In this document: in pieces, positions 1-5,112 of the stretch
Layout of the letters: each line of letters begins with the position of its first letter
Position numbering within the stretch: the first letter of the stretch is position 1
Assembly (NCBI GenBank): GCA_023429275.1
Contig: JAEYWB010000160.1
Coordinates: 1-5,112, forward strand
Reading direction: 5' to 3'
Origin: Planctomycetota bacterium
Lineage (GTDB): Bacteria > Planctomycetota > Planctomycetia > Planctomycetales > Planctomycetaceae
DNA length: 5,112 nt
Made by a program: the position numbers and the translations under genes
The notes under the pieces: generated by a model
Databases searched by the model: none
Seen by the model: only the letters and a program-made list of their open reading frames with translations
What the model was told of the DNA's origin: nothing

Positions 1-2946
1 GAGCTCGGCTCCGTCGCCGCCTCCCATTGCCAGCGGCAGGCCACCAAGAAGGGCCGCGAGCGTTGTCATCGTAATCGGGCGGAAGCGGAGGACGCACGCT
101 TCGTAGATCGCCTTCTCCGGGGACCAGTTGTGGCTCCGCTCCGCCTCGAGGGCGAAGTCGATCATCATGATCGCGTTCTTTTTGACGATCCCGATCAACA
201 GCAGGATGCCGATCAGAGCCATGACGTTCAGCTCGACGCCGCAGAGCATCAGGGCGAGTAGCGCGCCGACCCCTGCGGATGGGAGAGTCGACAGGATCGT
301 GAGCGGGTGAATGTAGCTCTCATACAGGATCCCCAGGACGATGTAGACGGCAACGAGAGCCGCCAGGACGAGAATCGGCTGATTGCCGAGCGAGTCCTGA
401 AACGCCTGCGCCGTCCCCTGAAACTTCCCCTGGATGCTTTGAGGCATACCGATCCGGGCGACGATGTCCTGCACCTCGGTCACGATCGTTCCCAGTGAGA
501 TACCGGGCGTGAGGTTGAACGAAATCGTCACCGACGGAAACTGCCCCGAATGCGCAACCGACAGCGAGGCGTTCCGCGTCACCGGTTGTGCGAGATCGCT
601 CAGGGGGATCTGGGCGTTGTTCGGCCCGCGAACGTAGATGTGCCGGAGATTCTCGGGCCCCGGCAGGAACTGGTTTTCGAGCTCCATGACCACGCGGTAC
701 TGGTTCAGATCCTCGTACATCGTCGAGACCTGCCGCTGACCGAAGGCGTCGTAAAGGGTGTTGTCGATCTCCTGAAAGGAAATCCCCAGCCGGGCCGCCG
801 TCGTCCGGTTCACTTCGAGCCGCGTCTGGACCCCCTTGTTCTGGGCGTCGGTGTTGACGTCGACCACTCCGGGAATCTTCCGCATCTCCGCCATCAGCCT
901 GGGAGACCACTCCAGGAGCTCCTGGAAACTGCTGCCGATCAGCGTGTACTGATACTGAGCGCTGCTCGCGCGTCCGCCGACCCGCAGGTCCTGGATCGGC
1001 TGGAGGAACAGGTTCGCCCCCGGAATGCGAGCCGACTTCGCCCGGATGCGGCCGACGATGACGTCGGCCCCCACCTTTCGCTCGGCAAGGGGCTTGAGCG
1101 TCACGAACATCCGTCCCGAATTCGAGCCGCCGCCGCGGGAGCCCCCGGTGAACGCAACCACCCCCGAAACGGCCGGGTCCTCGCTCACGAGCCGCGAATA
1201 TTCGACGAGGAGCTTGGACGTCGTCTGAAACGACGCGTCCTGGTCGGCAACGATATTCCCGGCCAGGCGGCCGATGTCCTGCTGGGGAAAGAATCCCTTA
1301 GGGATGATGACGTACAGATAGACCGTCAGGGCCACCGTCCCGACGGTGAGCAGAAGCGTCGCCCACTGGTGCCGCAGGACAAACCGCAGCGTGCCGGCGT
1401 AGCCGCTCAGGATCCAGTCGAAGACCTTCTCGCTGGCATTGAACAGGGCGCCATGCTTGCGGCCTGCGTGAGGCTTGAGGAACAGGGCGCACAGCATCGG
1501 CGTCGCGGTCAGCGACACGACGAGCGAGATGGCGATCGACACGGAGAGCGTGATCGCAAACTCATGGAACAGCCGGCCGATCATCCCGCTCATCAGGAGG
1601 ATCGGGATGAAGACCGCCACAAGTGAGACGCTGATCGACAGGACGGTGAACCCGATCTCGCTCGCGCCGAGAAGCGCCGCCTTGCGCGGCGCCATTCCCT
1701 GCTCGATATGGCGGCTGATGTTCTCGACCACGACGATCGCGTCGTCGACGACGAACCCGGTGGCGATCGTCAAGGCCATCAGCGACAGGTTGTCGATGCT
1801 GTACCCTGCGAGATACATCACCCCGAAGGTCGAGATGAGCGACACCGGAACGGCGACGCTGGGAATCAGCGTCGACCGCACGTCCCGCAGGAAAGCGAAG
1901 ACGACGAGGATCACGAGCACGACCGACAGGACGAGGGTGAACTGCACCTCGTGCAGGGACGCCCGGATCGTCGCCGTCCGGTCCATGACCACCTTCAGGT
2001 CCATGTTCGCGGGGATCTGCGCATCGAGCTGCGGCAATAACGCCCGGACCCTGTCGACGGTATCGATGATGTTCGCGTTCGGCTGGCGGAAGATCAGGAG
2101 GGTGATCGAGGGCTTTCCGTCGGAGAGACCGAACGCCCGGAGATCCTCGTTCGAATCGGTGACGCTCGCGACATCCTTCAGCCGGACGGCCGCCCCGTTC
2201 CGGTAGACGACGAGCAGTTTCTCATAGTCTTTTGCCTCGAAAATCTGGTCGGTCGTGCTGATCGACCAGGTCCGGCGGCCGTCGTCGATGGATCCCTTCG
2301 GACGATTGGCGTTCGCATTCCCCAGGATCGCGCGGACATCCTCGAGAGAAATGCCGAGATGATTGAGGACCGTCGGGTTGATGTTGACCCGGACGGCGGG
2401 ATTCGAGCCCCCGCCGACGAACACCTGTCCCACCCCCGAGACCTGCGACAGCTTCTGCGAAAGGATCGTCGAGGCGACGTCGTACATCGCCGACTTCTCG
2501 TACGTGTCCGACGTCAGCGCCAGCATCATGATCGGCGCGTCGGCGGGGTTCACCTTCCGGTACGACGGATTGTTCGGCAGGTTCGCGGGAAGCTGGCTGC
2601 GGGCGGCGTTGATCGCCGCTTGGACGTCGCGGGCCGCGGCGTCGACATCCCGGTCGAGCTCGAACTGAAGCGTGATGTTCGTCGAGCCGAGCGAACTGCT
2701 CGAACTCATTTCCGTCACGCCGGCGATCCGCCCGAACTGCCGCTCGAGCGGCGTGGCGACCGACGTCGCCATTGTGTCGGGGCTTGCGCCGGGGAGCGAG
2801 GCGCTGACCGATATCGTCGGGAAGTCGATCTGCGGCAGCGGCGAGACCGGCAGAAGGAAGTAGGAGATCGCCCCCGCCAGCGTGATGGCGATCGTCAGCA
2901 GCGTCGTCGCGACCGGCCGCTGGATGAACGGGGTCGAAAGGTTCAC
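1..2946 (-). CDS. mdtC: MdtC-like RND multidrug efflux transporter subunit (HAE1 class), C-terminus cut by window edge
   Basis: Inner-membrane drug/proton antiporter subunit that would export hydrophobic compounds through a tripartite pump. The frame is open for 982 codons from a GTG at 2946 to base 1 without a stop. The N-terminus ([17 protein letters not shown]) lines up with E. coli MdtC without offset, supporting this start. Visible layout: TM1 about residues 12-31, first periplasmic porter domain to about 333, TM2-TM6 about 335-492, TM7 about 526-548 followed by [11 protein letters not shown], second porter domain to about 850, then TM8-TM11. Proton-relay residues are present: D401/D402 in [14 protein letters not shown]923 in [14 protein letters not shown], and R954 and T961 in [10 protein letters not shown] (equivalent to AcrB D407/D408, K940, R971, T978). 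About 45-60 residues including TM12 lie beyond base 1. It overlaps the upstream MdtB-like gene by 4 nt. The RND family call is near certain; MdtC over another paralogue (such as MuxC) rests on recalled sequence similarity and gene order. Confidence 0.95.
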   Translation of the reverse strand, partial: MNLSTPFIQRPVATTLLTIAITLAGAISYFLLPVSPLPQIDFPTISVSASLPGASPDTMATSVATPLERQFGRIAGVTEMSSSSSLGSTNITLQFELDRDVDAAARDVQAAINAARSQLPANLPNNPSYRKVNPADAPIMMLALTSDTYEKSAMYDVASTILSQKLSQVSGVGQVFVGGGSNPAVRVNINPTVLNHLGISLEDVRAILGNANANRPKGSIDDGRRTWSISTTDQIFEAKDYEKLLVVYRNGAAVRLKDVASVTDSNEDLRAFGLSDGKPSITLLIFRQPNANIIDTVDRVRALLPQLDAQIPANMDLKVVMDRTATIRASLHEVQFTLVLSVVLVILVVFAFLRDVRSTLIPSVAVPVSLISTFGVMYLAGYSIDNLSLMALTIATGFVVDDAIVVVENISRHIEQGMAPRKAALLGASEIGFTVLSISVSLVAVFIPILLMSGMIGRLFHEFAITLSVSIAISLVVSLTATPMLCALFLKPHAGRKHGALFNASEKVFDWILSGYAGTLRFVLRHQWATLLLTVGTVALTVYLYVIIPKGFFPQQDIGRLAGNIVADQDASFQTTSKLLVEYSRLVSEDPAVSGVVAFTGGSRGGGSNSGRMFVTLKPLAERKVGADVIVGRIRAKSARIPGANLFLQPIQDLRVGGRASSAQYQYTLIGSSFQELLEWSPRLMAEMRKIPGVVDVNTDAQNKGVQTRLEVNRTTAARLGISFQEIDNTLYDAFGQRQVSTMYEDLNQYRVVMELENQFLPGPENLRHIYVRGPNNAQIPLSDLAQPVTRNASLSVAHSGQFPSVTISFNLTPGISLGTIVTEVQDIVARIGMPQSIQGKFQGTAQAFQDSLGNQPILVLAALVAVYIVLGILYESYIHPLTILSTLPSAGVGALLALMLCGVELNVMALIGILLLIGIVKKNAIMMIDFALEAERSHNWSPEKAIYEACVLRFRPITMTTLAALLGGLPLAMGGGDGAEL

Positions 2947-5112
2947 GTCGCCGCCTCCTCGGGGGAGAGCGGAATCGTCTCGGTCGCGAATCCGAGCCGC
3001 GCGGCGAGCCGGTCAAACCAGAGGAAGATGACCGGTGTCGTATACAGCGTCAGGACCTGGCTGAAGATGAGGCCGCCGATAATCGTGATTCCCAGGGGCC
3101 GTCGAAGTTCGGAACCGACCCCGGTCCCCATGGCCAGGGGTACGGCGCCGAGAAGCGCGGCCATTGTCGTCATCATGATCGGACGGAATCGGAGAAGACA
3201 GGCTTCGTAGATCGCCACATCGGACGTCTTCCCTTCCTTCCGCTGCGCTTCCATCGCGAAGTCGATCATCATGATCGCGTTCTTCTTCACGATGCCGATC
3301 AGCAGAATGATCCCGATGAGCGCGATGACGTCGAGATCGGTCTGGCAGATGAGGAGGGCGATGAGGGCTCCGACACCGGCCGAGGGGAGTGTCGAGAGAA
3401 TCGTGATCGGGTGGATGTAGCTCTCGTAAAGGACGCCGAGGACGATATAGACGGTCACGAGAGCCGCGAGGATCAGGAGCGGCGTGCTCTTCAGGGAGGC
3501 CTGGAATGCCTCCGCGGTCCCCTGGAAGCCGGCGACGATGCTCCGCGGGAGGCCGATCTCTTCCCGCGTCTGCTGAATCGCCGCGACCGCATCCCCCAGC
3601 GAGACTCCGGGGGCGAGGTTGAACGAGACCGTGACGACGGGGAACTGCCCCTGGTGATTCAGCGACAGCGGCGTCGCCCGCTCTTCGATGCGGGTCAGGG
3701 CGGAAAGCGGCGTCATTCCGCCATTCGCTGCCCGGACATAGATCGACGTGAGGTCCCGCAGTTCGTCCCGGAACTCGGGCTTCACCTCGAGGACCACGCG
3801 GTACTGGTTGAGCTGCGTGAACATGATCGAGACCTGCCGCTGCCCGAAGGCGTCGTACAGGGCTTCGTCGATCTGGAGAGGCGTGATCCCCAGCCGCGAT
3901 GCCGTATCCCGGTCGATCACGACGTGGGCCTGGCGTCCCTCGGTCTGCTGGTCGGAGGCGACATCCCGCAGTTCGGGCCGCTTCTGAAGCGCCTCGACGA
4001 ACTTCGGAGCCCACTCGGCAAGCTCCTTCCCGTCCGGATCCTCGAGGCTGTACTGGTACTGCGTCCGGCTGACGCGGGTTTCGACCGAGAGGTCCTGGAC
4101 CGGCTGGAGGAAGAGGCGGATCCCCGCGACCGCGTCGATCTTCGGCTGAAGCCGGCGGATGATCTCCCCGGCCCGCTCGGTCCGCTTGTCATGCGGCTTG
4201 AGATTGATCTGGATGCGGCCGCTGTTGCCGGTGACGTTTGTCCCGTCGATCCCGATGAAGCTCGAGAGACTCTCGACCGCCGGGTCCTGCATGATCACCC
4301 GGTTGAGGGCGAGCTGCCGCTCGGCGAGGAGCTTGAACGACGTGTCCTGCGGCGCCTCGGAAATGCCGAGGATGACCCCGGTATCCTGCGGTGGAAAGAA
4401 CCCCTTCGGGACGAGGAAGTACAGCAGCACCGTCGCACCGAGAGTTGCGACGGCGACGATCATCGTCAGCGTCTGGTGCCGCAAGGTCCAGCGGAGCGTC
4501 ACGGCATACCAGCGGATCACCGCGTCGAACGCCCCTTCCGACATCCGGTAGAGGGCTCCGTGTTCCGTCGGGGCGGTGTGCTTCAGCAGCCGGGCGCACA
4601 TCATCGGCGTCAGGGTCAGGGATACGACCGCCGAAACGAGAATCGTGACGCTCAGGGTCACGGCGAACTCGCGGAACAGCCGTCCGACGATGTCCCCCAT
4701 GAACAGCAGCGGGATCAGAACGGCGATCAGCGACACGGAGAGCGAGACAATCGTGAAGCCGATCTCCCGGGCTCCCTTGAGCGCCGCCGGAAGAGGGGCT
4801 TCCCCCTCCTCGATGTACCGCATGATGTTCTCGATCATCACGATCGCGTCGTCGACGACGAAGCCGGTCGAGATCGTGAGGGCCATCAGCGTCAGGTTGT
4901 TCAGGCTGTAGCCGAGCAGGTACATCACCCCGAAGGTCCCGATGAGTGAAAGCGGGACCGCGACGCTCGGGATAATGGTGGCCGGAATGTTCCGCAGGAA
5001 CAGGAAGATCACCATCACGACGAGGGCGATCGTCAGGAGGAGCTCGAACTGGACGTCCTTGACCGACGCCCGGATCGTCACCGTCCGGTCGGTCAGGATG
5101 TCGATCCTGACC
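2943..5112 (-). CDS. mdtB: MdtB-like RND multidrug efflux transporter subunit (HAE1 class), N-terminus cut by window edge
   Basis: Second inner-membrane drug/proton antiporter subunit, predicted partner of the adjacent MdtC-like protein. The C-terminal 722 residues are visible, ending at TGA 2945-2943. The frame stays open to the window edge: residues upstream of 5081 ([20 protein letters not shown]) continue the family's conserved stretch just before TM2. The GTG at 5081 is therefore internal, and roughly 320 residues (TM1 and the first porter domain) are missing. Visible parts: TM2-TM6, TM7 followed by [11 protein letters not shown], the second porter domain, and TM8-TM12 ending in a short polar tail (SPEEAAT). 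Relay residues: Asp-Asp at 4848-4853 in [13 protein letters not shown], Lys at 3282-3284 in [14 protein letters not shown], Arg at 3189-3191 and Thr at 3168-3170 in [23 protein letters not shown] and [12 protein letters not shown] match E. coli MdtB closely from memory. The substrate cannot be read from sequence. No frameshift or stop was seen. Confidence 0.95.
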   Translation of the reverse strand, partial: VRIDILTDRTVTIRASVKDVQFELLLTIALVVMVIFLFLRNIPATIIPSVAVPLSLIGTFGVMYLLGYSLNNLTLMALTISTGFVVDDAIVMIENIMRYIEEGEAPLPAALKGAREIGFTIVSLSVSLIAVLIPLLFMGDIVGRLFREFAVTLSVTILVSAVVSLTLTPMMCARLLKHTAPTEHGALYRMSEGAFDAVIRWYAVTLRWTLRHQTLTMIVAVATLGATVLLYFLVPKGFFPPQDTGVILGISEAPQDTSFKLLAERQLALNRVIMQDPAVESLSSFIGIDGTNVTGNSGRIQINLKPHDKRTERAGEIIRRLQPKIDAVAGIRLFLQPVQDLSVETRVSRTQYQYSLEDPDGKELAEWAPKFVEALQKRPELRDVASDQQTEGRQAHVVIDRDTASRLGITPLQIDEALYDAFGQRQVSIMFTQLNQYRVVLEVKPEFRDELRDLTSIYVRAANGGMTPLSALTRIEERATPLSLNHQGQFPVVTVSFNLAPGVSLGDAVAAIQQTREEIGLPRSIVAGFQGTAEAFQASLKSTPLLILAALVTVYIVLGVLYESYIHPITILSTLPSAGVGALIALLICQTDLDVIALIGIILLIGIVKKNAIMMIDFAMEAQRKEGKTSDVAIYEACLLRFRPIMMTTMAALLGAVPLAMGTGVGSELRRPLGITIIGGLIFSQVLTLYTTPVIFLWFDRLAARLGFATETIPLSPEEAAT
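2944..2960 (-). promoter_or_regulatory. Shine-Dalgarno sequence and GTG start of the MdtC-like gene, inside the end of the MdtB-like gene
   Basis: Read on the minus strand, GAGGAGG (2960-2954) lies 7 nt before the GTG at 2946-2944, an almost ideal ribosome binding site. It is embedded in the codons for the last Glu-Glu-Ala of the MdtB-like protein. The GTG overlaps the upstream TGA as GTGA. This decides the start and suggests that ribosomes finishing the first subunit re-initiate on the second, which would help fix the subunit ratio. The coupling itself is inference from the arrangement. Confidence 0.85.

Noticed and set aside
1..6. GAGCTC (SacI site) exactly at the left edge, as a cloning junction.
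   Set aside because: It encodes the conserved Glu-Leu of the GDGAEL motif in frame, so it is ordinary coding sequence. A window boundary coincidence is enough to explain it.
1740..1753. Perfect 14-bp palindrome CGTCGTCGACGACG, repeated at 4847-4860, as a possible operator.
   Set aside because: In both genes it encodes the invariant Val-Val-Asp-Asp of TM4 in the same phase, so protein conservation and codon bias explain it. It is deep inside coding sequence.
1..2946. Possible frameshift or pseudogene, because no closed open frame spans this region.
   Set aside because: Codon-by-codon reading from 2946 to base 1 gives 982 sense codons with conserved RND motifs in order. The stop simply lies beyond the window edge.
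3013..4014. Minus-strand open frames in other phases (3013-4014, 2222-3016, 320-910, 4189-4599).
   Set aside because: They overlap the two RND genes out of phase and have Arg/Pro/Asp-rich, low-information translations. The RND frames explain the same DNA with conserved motifs throughout.
3411..4949. Long plus-strand open frame of 512 codons (also 550-1626, 358 codons, and 2359-3210, 283 codons).
   Set aside because: Their products are rich in Arg, Asp, Glu, Gly and Pro with no recognisable domain. They lie wholly antisense to clear RND coding sequence. Long shadow frames are expected with a strong G/C third-position bias.
5079..5081. GTG as a possible start of the MdtB-like gene.
   Set aside because: It falls inside the conserved pre-TM2 stretch ([11 protein letters not shown]). 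The frame continues unbroken to the window edge, and a start here would remove TM1 and the first porter domain.
1..5112. Heavy-metal efflux (CusA/CzcA class) assignment.
   Set aside because: TM4 carries Asp-Asp (VVDDAIV) in both proteins, as in multidrug RND pumps, and the overall resemblance is to MdtB/MdtC.

Overview
The window is entirely coding, on the minus strand. It holds two adjacent, paralogous RND-superfamily inner-membrane efflux subunits, both cut by the window edges. In transcription order (right to left) these are an MdtB-like subunit (2943 to beyond 5112, N-terminal third missing) and an MdtC-like subunit (from 2946 leftwards past 1, last few dozen residues missing). The stop codon of the first overlaps the GTG start of the second in a GTGA motif, with a strong Shine-Dalgarno sequence 7 nt upstream of the GTG. 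This is the layout of one translationally coupled operon.

Both proteins keep the residues of the RND proton relay: the Asp-Asp pair in TM4, Lys in TM10 and Arg/Thr in TM11. The TM4 Asp-Asp signature fits the HAE1 (multidrug/hydrophobic compound) class and not the heavy-metal class. Resemblance to E. coli MdtB and MdtC, judged by recalled family sequence, suggests the two form a heterotrimeric pump. Such a pump would work with a periplasmic adaptor (MdtA-like) and an outer-membrane TolC-type channel. Neither partner is in the window; the adaptor would be expected upstream, to the right of 5112.

The organism is a Gram-negative-type (diderm) bacterium with a GC-rich genome, roughly 60-65% by eye, with third codon positions mostly G or C. 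Tripartite RND pumps imply an outer membrane. The sequence does not fix the phylum; Proteobacteria or Planctomycetes would both be possible.

There is no intergenic DNA, promoter, terminator, RNA gene, mobile element or CRISPR array. The long plus-strand open frames are antisense shadows of GC-rich coding sequence. I found no previously undescribed system. The points most worth a second look are the glycine-rich switch-loop region of the MdtC-like subunit and the coupled junction.
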